Shown: piece by piece, positions 53,964 to 64,000 of the stretch
Layout: every line of letters begins with the position of its first letter
How positions within the stretch are numbered: the first letter of the stretch is position 1
NCBI GenBank assembly: GCA_032622095.1
Contig: CP136064.1
Coordinates: 260,131,863-260,195,862, forward strand
Source: Siphonodentalium dalli
Taxonomy: Eukaryota; Mollusca; Scaphopoda; Gadilida; Siphonodentaliidae
Direction: 5' to 3'
DNA length: 64,000 nt
Notes under the pieces: model-generated
What the model was told of the DNA's origin: nothing
The model's input: only the letters and a program-made list of their open reading frames with translations
Database searches by the model: none
Program-made: the position numbers and the translations under genes

Positions 53964-56935
53964 ATATATGAACAAACTAGTAACCGCAGTAACTAAGTAA
54001 CATGCCCCATGCACCCCTCACCCGTTCAATAAGACTGCAATATAACGCGCGCGAGTTAATGACACCCCATCCTTTCCGAAATAAACAGATTGACTTGTGC
54101 ATATGCTCCATATTACCCCGATCCAGGTCTGACCCCTTACTTTTACCAATTATATATTATTTATACAATGGACCCCCCCCCCCCCCCCCACATATATATA
54201 TATATACGTCAATTATAACACGCGATACTGTTTTACACCCCTACCTCCCCATGATTACATGTATACACCGTACCTACACCCATCCACGAATGTGCCCTAT
54301 TGGTATACATGTTATATGAAATGTTCAATTGGTCTATTCACATGTATATATATATTCTCACTCTATTCAGCGCATCCGCACACAATCCCGTCCAAATACA
54401 GATACGATAGGCGAGAATCGCATGCGTTTTGATATGTCGATGCCGTCTGGAGAGTTTGGCGGGACCAGCATCCCGTCTCGATTTGCTCAGTCTACCCTTG
54501 ATGCTATAAAGTGGTAGCCGCGGGCGCTTATATATAGAGTTGTTTTTATGAGCCATCAGGCCCCCGCGGCAGCGGTCGCTAGCGCGACCTGACTGCCTCG
54601 ATATCAATTTGAAAAAGGGGTGACGTTGCTTAACAGGTTAACAAGCAGGAGAACAGCGAGGGGTGTGAAATACCTCATCGCGTCGAATGTCCACTGGAAT
54701 GAGATTGTAACCCGCTCTCAAGTCGGACTTTTAACACGCAATATGCTCGATTTACGATCGATGGAGCAACAGAGTGAATATATTTCTAAGTATATGGAGA
54801 TTGATCAACATGAACTCAATTCGAGACGACCTGATCGAATTTATAATGCAGGACAGCATGCGGTCTCAATGAAATTGTTTTTACAAAACGTCACTTTTAT
54901 ATTTTATTATCTGTTTGGTGAAAATTAAGGCTGGAAAGAACGTATTACCGTTTTATGAAAACTAAAAAAAAGATCACATATCACTTGGACGAATCACTGC
55001 TGACCGCTATACATGTTGATGGATTTGTTCGTCTGTAAGTCGGCACACGTAACGGATAATCCACCTTCGGTGATATTTTATGACTAGATAATTCTCGTTC
55101 CATAATTAAAAATTCACTTGCCAAAATTTTAGAACTTTTTTTGGCGTATGAAGTCTACGCAATATGTTTTAATTTTGATTTTAAACAAATTGTGGAGAAA
55201 TGATATATGTCGGTGGAATTTTCTCAACATTGAATATGAGTTAATATGTGAGTGCATCATAGTTATTAGATGAGATGTGTTCTATGGAGATATAAAAACT
55301 CGCAAAGGCTACCACAGAACAAAATATTGGCAGCAGTTGTAAATTTGTTATACACAATCATTGTTTCTGTCAAAACTGTGGCAAATGTAAGAGATCGCGG
55401 AGAAATTACAGTTTTCTTATATGGAGTTACTCGTTCACTGGTAAAGTCCAAGAAGGATTAGTGACAAACTTGTACTCGCGCGGCTCGGAATATACTGCAT
55501 GTGTTTGACCTAAGTTCAGAACGATTTCTCAATCGTATTCATTGCGTTATTGCTTGGACTTGAAAGAAGTTCCGATCCGTATAATGCCCTGGGAAGAACA
55601 ATAATTGTCTGGAAAAATGTTTACATAAGGTAACTGGAAAGCGATTTCCGGCATGCGATTGCAAAACATGTGTTCCTCATTGTCTGTGAAATTTCAGAAG
55701 CGCGATTGGAGTTCTGGTTGAATTTACTTAATTAACTAATGCCAAGATGTCGACACTCGGATGTTTCTTTGATTTGGTCAATCCCGACCAACCATGTTCT
55801 GTGTCGAGCATGAGGTGCACGATAAATTATCAAATTGATGTGAGCAAAATGGCTGTCTCGAATCGCCTTCATTTATAGTTTTACAGTACCGTATAACAAA
55901 GGAGAAAACACAACATGATACCCAATTACACCTTTTACATGTAGTTGGAGCGACTTCGGCATCGATTTACATGTACACTTGTATTGTGGCCTGAAAGGCT
56001 ATTGTGTACCATGACTTGGTGATATTCAGAATCAAATCGTACCGTCTTACGAAGCCGTAAAACAATATTAGAAATATTTTTATTTTGGCCAATTTTGGAG
56101 AAATCGGATCAAATAGTTATTTCTTGTACTGTAGATGTTCTGGAATAATGTCAACACTATCTGATTTCGGTCTGCGTGTGAACCGGACAAGATGTTAATC
56201 TACAAAAAGCGACCAATGTTGATATTTTCGAGTTGTTGATTCGACTGTTCCATGCACTGTGTTCCAATCCAGCACGGTCCAAGCCAATGTTGATAGTGTT
56301 ACACTTGCCATTGTCAGTGTTGTGGCTGTTTATTAAGTTACACAGGAGTATAAACGCACCAGAATAATTCTCAAGAGACTGGTACATGAAAATAGCATGC
56401 AACAACAACGTAGAACGTTTAGTCGGAATAAGTTGGTCACAACTTGGTGTGTCGATATTCTCTTCTTCGGAATTAATTGTCGCGAAATGACGTGTGAACA
56501 CAAATCAGTGCATCATATATTGTGTAGTGAATCTAATTACCAAAGATCATTCCAGTTAATCAAATACAACTAAAGTTATCACCGGAAGCGAACAATGAGC
56601 TAGCGGACGAACAGACCAAATCATAATTCGCCCATTTTAAAATATTAAAAGAGCGTGTTAATTCTGAAGAATCACGCCCACGAAATCGAATTATCCACAA
56701 ATCGAATTACTGATATTTGGATACGCATGCATTTATCGATATTACTTTATATACATAAAGCGAAGGCCCCATGTACAAAGATTATGTTGCAACAGGAGGG
56801 TTTTTGGAAAAAAACTGAGACACATATGATGAACTTTTTACCTTTGGCCATTTTTTAGACCTACCCACCCCTCAATCCTAATTGTTTTTTCCGTTTTAGC
56901 AAGTTTTTTTTCCGACCATTTTTCGGTATCGAAAT
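53964..56935. other. No recognised gene
   Basis: Contains a C-run and TA repeat near 54173-54207. Several open frames of 60-114 codons exist (for example 54620-54928 plus and 56157-56501 minus), but none shows a recognisable domain, splice context or repetition. I cannot exclude a small real exon. Confidence 0.4.
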
Positions 56936-57168
56936 TGTTTTCGTTAGTTTATCGCCGATAGATGAGTCCCGAATCGAGTAGTAAATATTTACAATTTAGC
57001 GTATAGTTCAGACAATGTTTTCTATGGAGTAGTATGGTCGATTTGCTTCAGTTTTCCGCAATGTTAGTAGAATGCTACATTGCTCCAGTTGGCATAGCGC
57101 CTGGACACTAACTGATCAGTTTCACGCACCCGAACAAGTACGTATTAATTTAATATGTCTTTAATAAT
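56936..57168. repeat. Dispersed repeat M, copy 2
   Basis: Reverse complement of 40804-41030. Ends near AATATGTCTTTAA, matching the TTAAAGACATATT boundary of copy 1. Confidence 0.75.
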
Positions 57169-57323
57169 GTATTTCACGGTATATGTGAAGGTCCAAGCTC
57201 TACATGTATATTGTAGGTTGCATGTTGCAGGCAACTTTTGGCGATTTCGCTCTGCGTCCATACAACACTACTCACCCCGGGTAATCAATTCAATATTTAT
57301 CGCGAAATCGGCTCACGAAATAG

Positions 57324-57519
57324 GTGTAATATCTATTATATATACGGGTGTAATATCTATTATATATACGGGTGTAATATCTATTATATATACGGGTGTA
57401 ATATCTATTATATATACGGGTGTAATATCTATTATATATACGGGTGTAATATCTATTATATATACGGGTGTAATATCTATTATATATACGGGTGTAATAT
57501 CTATTATATATACGGGTGT
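57324..57519. repeat. 24-bp minisatellite, eight units
   Basis: Eight near-identical copies of a 24-bp unit (GTGTAATATCTATTATATAT plus ACGG). 24 is divisible by three, so open frames arise in several frames on both strands. These are artefacts of the repeat. Confidence 0.92.
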
Positions 57520-57764
57520 AGTCAAAGTAGATGTTCATGGCATGATATACGATTTGGGCCAGGGTGTCGAGTCCAAATTTACAGATGCACCCACTCGTTC
57601 TGGTGCCAGTAAATTCCAACTTGTGGAAATACCATGAGACCTCAACCTTGGAAAGTAAAAGTCCAATTTGCGAAAAAAGTACTATTCACTAATTATACGT
57701 AGTAGTAATAATAATAATAATAATAATAATAATCGATCCATTTGCATGTATTACATTTATCACC

Positions 57765-58012
57765 CATACAGAGCCCCAGACAACCATGAGCAGACGACAC
57801 TCTTCTATATGCTTCTATATATGTGTGGGGCTCCCTGCAGGGTAATGGATGTTTTTTATTTTATGTCCTAAAAATTGTAAGAAACATTTATTTAAAATAA
57901 ATGATAAAAACTTGTTAGGCCAATGCATTCTCTTATATATGCGAGGCGACCTATGGTCGACTCGCATATATAAGAGAATGCATTGGCACAGGGTAAAAAA
58001 AAATCCCGACTT
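57765..58012. mobile_element. Foldback MITE P1, copy 3 (partial)
   Basis: Contains the P1 interior in reverse orientation (GAGCCCCAGACAACCATGAG, CCCTGCAGGGTAATGG) and one palindromic module near 57919-57987. It breaks off inside the right terminus after AATCCCGACTT. The left half is missing. Confidence 0.75.
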
Positions 58013-58839
58013 CTAAAGTTGGACATTCAAACTAGAAAACTGGGAATTCCGGAACTTTTATTTTGAAATTACTGAATTTACATTAAATCTTAAATTTAAA
58101 TGGCAATCAGAAATGTAATTTCTTATGTTAGTTTGAAATTGTTGGGGTGACACACCCCTGTCGCTGCGTCCAGTCCAGGCACCTCAGGGTTCACTAGGGG
58201 AAAATCGGGGAAAGCTGGTTTATTTTTAAGGATTAATAACCAGATGGTTATGGACAACAAGGCAAAAGTCCTCCAGAACCCGAGTTGAGCTTTTTGAGAT
58301 ATCATAATTTTTCGGAATGGTTCAAATTCTTAAGAATTTCCATCAGGCGATATTCGAATGCCAACTTATTTGTAGTCTAATTCACGGACTCAATCTTCAC
58401 ACGTATCCGTCTATCTTGGAGCAGGTGTCGCTAGATATGCGCAATCGATTCTAGAGCTTACCACCAATCGATATTCCGTAATTGTATGACATTTGTTACC
58501 GAAGAGAGCATAGATATCGCATGATGATTCAAAATTTACCAAGATATTCAGACGACAATGAGTTGAACCATTATACTAGAACAGAGGTTAACTCAGAAAA
58601 TGAAACTGAAAAAAGATATATCGAAGCATCACCATTCGTAAGATTTCATAGCCGAAACTTAACACTACCACCTATAAAACGCTTCGAGTGCACATGTCTG
58701 AAAGGCAAAAAGAGCACATAATTGTCCAGGCGTTTGTCGTGACAATTGTGCAAATGGTGATAAAACCATGAAACTTGGCATATGTGGACATACATGCATC
58801 CTTTACAAGTTTATAATGTACGTACATGCATGAGCATGG
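58013..58839. other. No recognised gene
   Basis: No supported coding or RNA gene. The 79-codon frame at 58482-58721 is rich in charged residues but has no recognised domain. Confidence 0.45.
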
Positions 58840-59140
58840 TTGATTGACTGATTGGGGTTTAATGTCGCTTTCAGCAACTAAGGCATATCACGACATTGCC
58901 AGTTTTAGCGTTGTAGGAAATCCGCACACTTACGGCTAATCTAACAGTGGTTCCAATGGCTGATAAACTCGTCGACCATGCTGTGCGGCAAACTACCGGC
59001 CATCGGGGAGTAACTGACAACTCCACCAGATAACGATTACGAGCTACAAAGTCCACGATGAAACATGTGGATTTGAACCCTTACCGACAGCGCTGAATGG
59101 CTTGGAGTTGTACCCCTAACCGATTGAGCCACCGATGTCC
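58840..59140 (-). mobile_element. tRNA-derived SINE
   Basis: On the minus strand the head resembles a tRNA: TGGCTCAATCGGTTAGGGG (box A, 59131-59113) and GGGTTCAAATCC (box B, 59080-59069), the RNA polymerase III promoter pair. The element continues about 220 bp to a tail ending TTAAACCCCAATCAGTCAAT (read on the minus strand). The tail motif TTGACTGATTGGGGTTTAAT resembles conserved 3' domains of metazoan SINEs, as I recall them. The poly(A) or simple-repeat tail is not obvious. Confidence 0.72.
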
Positions 59141-59494
59141 TTATTTGCACTACATGTGGGGTTCACATGGGTCAATGGCTTATGAGTGGCTGGGATTATA
59201 TATAGCCATGGTATTCATGTAGCATGTATATACATGGGATGGGTTCATGTCTTACATATAAATGCCTATATATAGTGTTTTCACGCGGCCTATCTATAGG
59301 GACCTCCATCATATAGGGCGCTGGTCGAATGTGCGTACGCTAAATGGTATGTATATAGCGAAGTGGGTACATGCATATGAAGGTCCATGTTGTTCCATGA
59401 CTTACCCGTATATGGGCCTGGAATCCCAATAGAATCAGCGTGGAATGATTGAAATCGCACGTTCTTCTGGGTGTTCTTTCTCTCAAATTCGATT

Positions 59495-59895
59495 TTAACC
59501 CTTTACCCAACAGAACGGCCCTGTGCCAATGCATTCTCTTATATATGCGAGTCGACCATAGGTCGCCTCGCATATATAAGAGAATGCATTGGCTTAACAC
59601 ATTAAAAATTATAAAATTGTTAAAGAATGTAAGAAAAAATGGTAAAAAGTGTTAAAAAAAAGATTTTTTTTAGGCCAATGCATTCTCTTATATATGCGAG
59701 GCGACCTATGGTCGACTCGCATATATAAGAGAATGCATTGGCACAGGGCATAACTGTAACCATCACAATGCGGTCAATGAGCCGGTTCCAATGCTATCCA
59801 TATCCGTATGGTTTTATTGAGACAGACCCAAGATAATTTAGGCTGTTGCAGCTTTATTTGGCCGTTTTTGGCCGGTTTGTTGGGTAAAGGGTTAA
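59495..59895. mobile_element. piggyBac-like MITE P2, copy 3
   Basis: 401 bp with TTAA at 59495-59498 and 59892-59895 and inverted ends CCCTTTACCCAACA. Two palindromic modules near 59526-59593 and 59673-59741. The right boundary lies 1 bp before the start codon of the THAP gene. Confidence 0.87.
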
Positions 59896-59896
59896 A

Positions 59897-61769
59897 ATGC
59901 CTTTTACCTGTTGTTCTGTGTCACATTGTGGAGGACGGGGTGTACATATATTTCCGAGCAATGACAACACGAGATCAGCTTGGATTCATGCCATTAGACG
60001 ATCTAATAATGACGATAAATTCAAGAAATTTCAGCCGGTGAAATCAAGCGTTGTCTGTAAGAAACATTTCCTGGAATCGGACTACAAACAGATCACCCGA
60101 TACGGTAAGTTTATATAATATTGACATTGTATACATTTTATATAGAGGATATATACGTTTTTGTTTGAATATACCGGTACCAGAGATATATCTCATGCAT
60201 GCATGTGTGGCTCACCGTGACTGGACATAAATACCAGCCGAATCTGGCTGATTTTGCTATATTTTCCGAAAATTCCACAGTTTTGTCCAGCCACGAATGA
60301 CATGTTTCTTGTATCACAATAAATTTAAAATAATTATTCGAGTATGTGCCGTACTACATGTAAGTTGCGATAATTGTGTGGCATTATTTTCTATTTGATT
60401 AATTAATATGTTGTAAATTATTCCAGTATATTAAGCTGTTAGAATAAGTAGTAGAAAAACATCAGTTCAAAGGCGACAACGTTGTGTTAAATTAAAGACA
60501 CGGGTGGTGTTGGTGGTTGGTATGCTGTTAAAATATTCACCTCCTTCAAAAACCGCCATAAACAGAAGGGATAGTAAGATATAGACAGACTGTGTTCTTA
60601 TGCCAATCAGAAATATTGCATAAACAGTATGTTATTGTATATTCTCCCCCCTTTGTTATGTAAACAAAGGCAAAAAAAAGTTCCTTTTCCTGGCTTATGT
60701 TTAGATCCGGATATGGTAAACATAAAGAGCGTTATCTGTTACTACGTTCCTGATATGGAAATAATAAAGAGCGTTTATCATTATTGTGTGATTAACCAAT
60801 ATAATTGCGATGTGTTATGTAAACAGAAGCACAACTTCGGTAACACAATCTTAAGCAGTCTCATGTTTGCGTAGACCATCGTACGTCTTGACAATACTAT
60901 TTACGCGCTGATTATGTTTGGCATATGAGCAAAACTATATATATTTTAATATTCCTTCTGTTGGTGGCGATTTGAACAAATATGAATATTTCTACAACGA
61001 ACGCCGCCCGTGCATTTAAATACGTTAGTTGAGTGAAATGAACCCGCGTCCATTGGCTTTGCCATGTGCATGTTGCGGGTGTGTTGTTTTGAGAAATCAT
61101 ATGTACACGAAGTGACGATTTATGCACAACATCGTCCGATTTTTATGACATAAACTGTATCGTGTTACAGTTATACATGCATGCTGCTATCTCTTAAGTC
61201 TCCAAAATAAATAGAGGCTGCACAAGGGTGCAATACAATTATGTAATGACAGGGACGGGACGTCCTGGTATATACAGATGTGATTCCTGTCAATTCTCGA
61301 GTTATAAAAAAATAAATATGTCGGTGAGACAGAATGCCACTTCTTTACCAGTCATTGGTCAGTTGTCCCGCGATTATTTGATACAATATATCATTGTCAT
61401 CATGAATTATAAACTGAGTTAAGTGATCTATAGTTTCTGTGAGGTGTTTTATTTGTTATTGACCTCGTTCTCGTTAAATATTATATATATACATAGTCAA
61501 CATTCGCGAAACTGTGAATTTGTTGACATATGTGATTAAAGTTAGAATCAGGCATTGTTTTTATCTAGAACACTATTTTTCCTTCAGGGACAAAGCCAGC
61601 AGGTGATTATTTAAAGAAAACGGCGGTACCGAGTCGATTTCCGTGGGTGGATCCACCATCGCCGGCACAAATTAAAAGAGACATCCGTTTCAAAAAAAGA
61701 AAAAGCCGCTTCGGAAAGATGCGACGACAGGCGAAAGATGTTAAAACTGGACCATTCCATGTTTGCTGA
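59897..61769 (+). CDS. THAP-domain zinc-finger protein, two exons, 129 residues
   Basis: Exon 1 is 59897-60104, followed by donor GTAAGT. Exon 2 starts at 61588 after TTTTTCCTTCAG and ends with TGA at 61767-61769. Joined across a phase-1 junction the frame stays open. Exon 1 carries the C2CH zinc site: C6-x4-C11, then C54-x2-H57 (VCKKHF), plus the conserved Pro20 and Trp29. Exon 2 adds KKTAVPSRF, the AVPxxF box that closes the THAP fold, then a basic tail (KKRKSRFGKMRRQ) that could bind DNA or act as a nuclear signal. THAP domains bind DNA sequence-specifically and are found in transcription regulators and P-element-type transposases. The product is short for the family, so further exons or a decayed gene are possible. 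The 1483-bp intron contains dispersed repeat N. Confidence 0.8.
60489..60722. repeat. Dispersed repeat N, copy 2 (inside THAP intron)
   Basis: Homologous to 41253-41478 in the same orientation, about 80-85% similar by eye. Confidence 0.75.
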
Positions 61770-61988
61770 GAGAGATGTCGAGTTTATATGTGACAGACTT
61801 CGCCATTTCCGTGTGACACGAACTTCGAATGAAATACAGCTCACTCTTGTCGTCGAACATTGTCTTGATATATTTCAAGTATCTTTCTTTATACATAATG
61901 GCAGCCTTGTCATCCATAGACTTGTCGAAATCACTCAAGTAGGTTGTCACATACTCTCGCAAAACTATGGGCAGTTTGGATGCGCTAT
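61741..61988 (-). pseudogene. Minus-strand coding fragment cut off by a LINE
   Basis: An open minus-strand frame reads from the LINE boundary at about 61988 (ASKLPIVLREYVTTYLSDFD) through KAAIMYKERYLKYIKTMF and ELYFIRSSCHTEMAKSVTYK to a stop at 61743-61741. Composition is that of a normal protein, not a repeat. The segment RSSCHTEMAKSVTYKLDISL resembles sequence that precedes SWIM-type zinc fingers in some invertebrate proteins, but the fingers themselves are absent, so I hold that loosely. It overlaps the last ~29 bp of THAP exon 2 tail to tail. It is probably a truncated gene. Confidence 0.4.
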
Positions 61989-61989
61989 T

Positions 61990-64000
61990 GGTTTAAACAA
62001 TATTTTATTTGAACTAAACAGAACATAATTACAAACAATAAATACATAACATATAATCTTAAAGTGTTCAAACGAGGATTGGGCAACAAGCTTGGGGGCT
62101 TTTGTTAAGTCCTATCCTCAGTAAATAAATGTTACCCCAATAGATACCATTGGGGCATAGCAGACGGGTTTGGTTCTGTATGGTCCGAATAATAAAGTTT
62201 ATAGATGAAGGGATAGGAAAGAGAAAGGAAAGGGAGTGCAGGTAGTAGTTGAAAAGGGGGTAGATAAACTTACCATTAACATCAGGATAAGATATGTCAC
62301 GGAAAAATAAGAGAGGATTTTATCATGTTAAATTGATCACCATTTATTGTCACAAGCCAATGAAGAATCTAAATTCAAAACAAATTTGATCACGCTACGA
62401 CCCAATTGGAGATAATTTGAAAACAGCGGGTTATCAGAATTATTTCCATTCCATTAATGAGCTGTTTAGTTAATGTATTTAATAAGTATTTAATAAGTGA
62501 CGAAGTGTGTATGTGCCATAACTAATTATTCAATTATTGAGGGCGAGGTGGTAGGGCTAAAACACGCGCAGTGACTATAATTTAAGACTTTTACATATAG
62601 TTTATTAGTAACACGCGTGTTTCGGCTTTAACCATCTTACCCGTTAGTCAGAAACGCCCAGTACATATAATGAACTTCTGTACAACATCGAAAATTTTAA
62701 TGTTAAAATCATCAGCGAGTTCAAGCGACCCATACAGAAGTACATCAGGTGATATTCTAATCGGTGGCAGATCAGCAAACATTTCAGTTCTTGCTTGAGT
62801 ATATAATGGACATTTCAAGAGAAAATGATATGCAGATTCAATTTTCAAAGCCACCACAAGGACACATCGGGGACCCTTTAATGTGATTTGTGACAAGGTC
62901 TTTGTTCAGGTTACTGCATCCCAATCTGATTATAGTATGATAAACTTGAGCTTTACGAGAATAACTATGGTAATAAAATTTAGCAATCTTTGAACGACCA
63001 CTGTTAATGTTTCGTTTAAATTCTGCTAACGTTTCTGAGGACCTTACTCAGTCCGATAAGCTGTTCCAAGCACGTGTGGCAGATGGTAGAAATGTATACA
63101 TATAGTAATTATTATTACTATCAGGTGGGTGGATGCTGGGATGTCTAAAATTGTAGCCAGTTGAGGAAGAATCAGGTGGAATCATATTAGATATATAGGA
63201 TGGAGCTTTGTGTTTTGTCATATTGTATAACTGAATTAATTTCTTCTTATGCCTGCGTTGTGCAAGCGGTTCCCAACCTGTTTCAAGTAATAATTTCCTA
63301 TCGCTAGCACTTCTAGTTGCCCCAGTGACTATTCTTGCCATTTCATACTGGATATCCTCAATTCTATCACCCGTACACTTGGGGATATTATCCCATACAG
63401 GTGATGCATGCTCTAGGATAGGGCGAATAAATGAAAAATATATTGTTTCAAGAGACTTGCTGCTTAATCTAAATTTATGTCTTTTTACAAGGTTAACTCT
63501 CTCCCATGCCTTATAAATTATGCTACAGACGTGACTTTCCCATGACCCAGAACTATCGAAAGTGACACCAAGATGTTTGTGACTACTTACTTAAGTTATT
63601 TTAGATCCATTCATGAAGAGGGGCGGATGGTCTATGTTTGTTGCTTTCCTTGATATTACTATAACTTCGGTCTTTAGGGGGTTAAACTTTACTAACCACT
63701 TTTGTGACCATTCAAAAATAGTACTATTATCTTTGTTGATTATTTCAGCTGCGAGAGTTGGGTTTTCAACACATTGGTATATCGATGTGTCATCTGCAAA
63801 AAGACGGATGTTACACACTATTTTGTCCGTTATGTCATTTATGTAAAAAAGAAATAATAGAGGTCCGAGGATATACCCCTGGGGCACGCCCGCAGATATG
63901 CATTTCCAATCTGAACTAACATTATCTATAAATACTAGGTGTGTGAAGTTGGTTTGACATTGGACGTTGGACGTTCAACAAAAACGATCTAAACACCGCA
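61990..64000 (-). pseudogene. Decayed relative of the full-length LINE (3' half, runs off the window)
   Basis: Minus strand from the right edge: AGVPQGYILGPLLFLFYIND, IRLFADDTSIY (FADD catalytic box), WLVKFNPLKTEVIVIS, then MARIVTGATRSASDRKLLLE, YYMYTFLPSATRAWNSLSD and, near 62870-62648, a Cys/His-region remnant ending FIICTGRF. Every block aligns to ORF2 of the intact LINE (for example MARIVTGATISTSN). The serine in GSVLGP is replaced by a tyrosine. Stops and frameshifts split the frame (for example near 63590 and 63048). The 3' end near 61990 (TTCAAATAAAATATTGTTTA) corresponds to the intact LINE 3' terminus. The 5' part lies outside the window. Confidence 0.85.

Noticed and set aside
57155-57637. 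160-codon frame with eight TGVISIIY repeats, plus frames on the other strand
   Set aside because: Caused by the 24-bp minisatellite, which keeps frames open in several phases on both strands.
58840-59140. Functional tRNA gene
   Set aside because: Box A and box B are present, but the anticodon arm and acceptor stem do not close, and a long SINE body follows.

Overview
This window reads as repeat-dense, AT-rich nuclear DNA from an animal. It has spliced-gene signals (GT...AG introns, a THAP zinc-finger gene, a C-type-lectin-like exon), several lineages of APE-type LINEs, a tRNA-derived SINE, tandem Helitrons, and many small inverted-repeat DNA transposons. It has no bacterial operon features. 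A marine invertebrate is likely, and a mollusc is plausible given the mix of 2A-bearing LINEs, a tRNA-SINE with a conserved-looking 3' domain, and Helitrons with internal tandem repeats. That taxonomic guess is weak.

Layout. 1-6019: interspersed repeats (a duplicated two-module repeat at 1807-3527, a TTAA-flanked MITE, a 3' LINE tail, a strong hairpin). 6020-16052: a hAT-like element with an 8-bp target duplication, carrying inside it an apparently full-length 8.6-kb LINE (6777-15402) with a 12-bp target duplication. The LINE has an RNA-binding ORF1 and an ORF2 made of endonuclease, reverse transcriptase and a C-terminal Cys/His motif, with a 2A-type DVETNPGP motif near the ORF2 N-terminus. 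16818-26500: three head-to-tail minus-strand Helitron-like copies. The middle one was invaded by a nine-unit head-to-tail plus-strand Helitron array (18245-23829) and a 9-bp-TSD MITE. The third was invaded by a solo Helitron. 26760-35840: foldback MITEs and a LINE pseudogene broken by a TTAA MITE and by about 4 kb of repeat-rich DNA. 35841-46621: TTAA MITEs (one split by a hAT element with a perfect 8-bp TSD), a Mutator-type foldback, and two unusual hairpins at 39151-39279 and 39931-40055. 46834-48177: four copies of a hairpin-bearing unit, the first pair forming a 668-bp palindrome. 48942-49080: a lone lectin-like exon. 50829-54000: hAT copies and LINE relics. 57324-59895: minisatellite, MITEs, SINE. 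59897-61769: a two-exon THAP-domain gene starting 1 bp after a MITE. 61741-64000: a minus-strand coding fragment and a decayed relative of the full-length LINE.

The only clearly host-like coding sequences are the THAP gene, the lectin-like exon and the small minus-strand fragment next to the THAP gene. Nearly all other long open frames are transposon genes or accidental frames in tandem repeats. The most unusual signal is a set of palindromes (39.2 kb, 39.9 kb and the 46.8-48.2 kb cluster) whose stems are interrupted at regular places by TC facing TC. In the two short hairpins the geometry is identical to the base while the paired arms differ at about 45% of positions.
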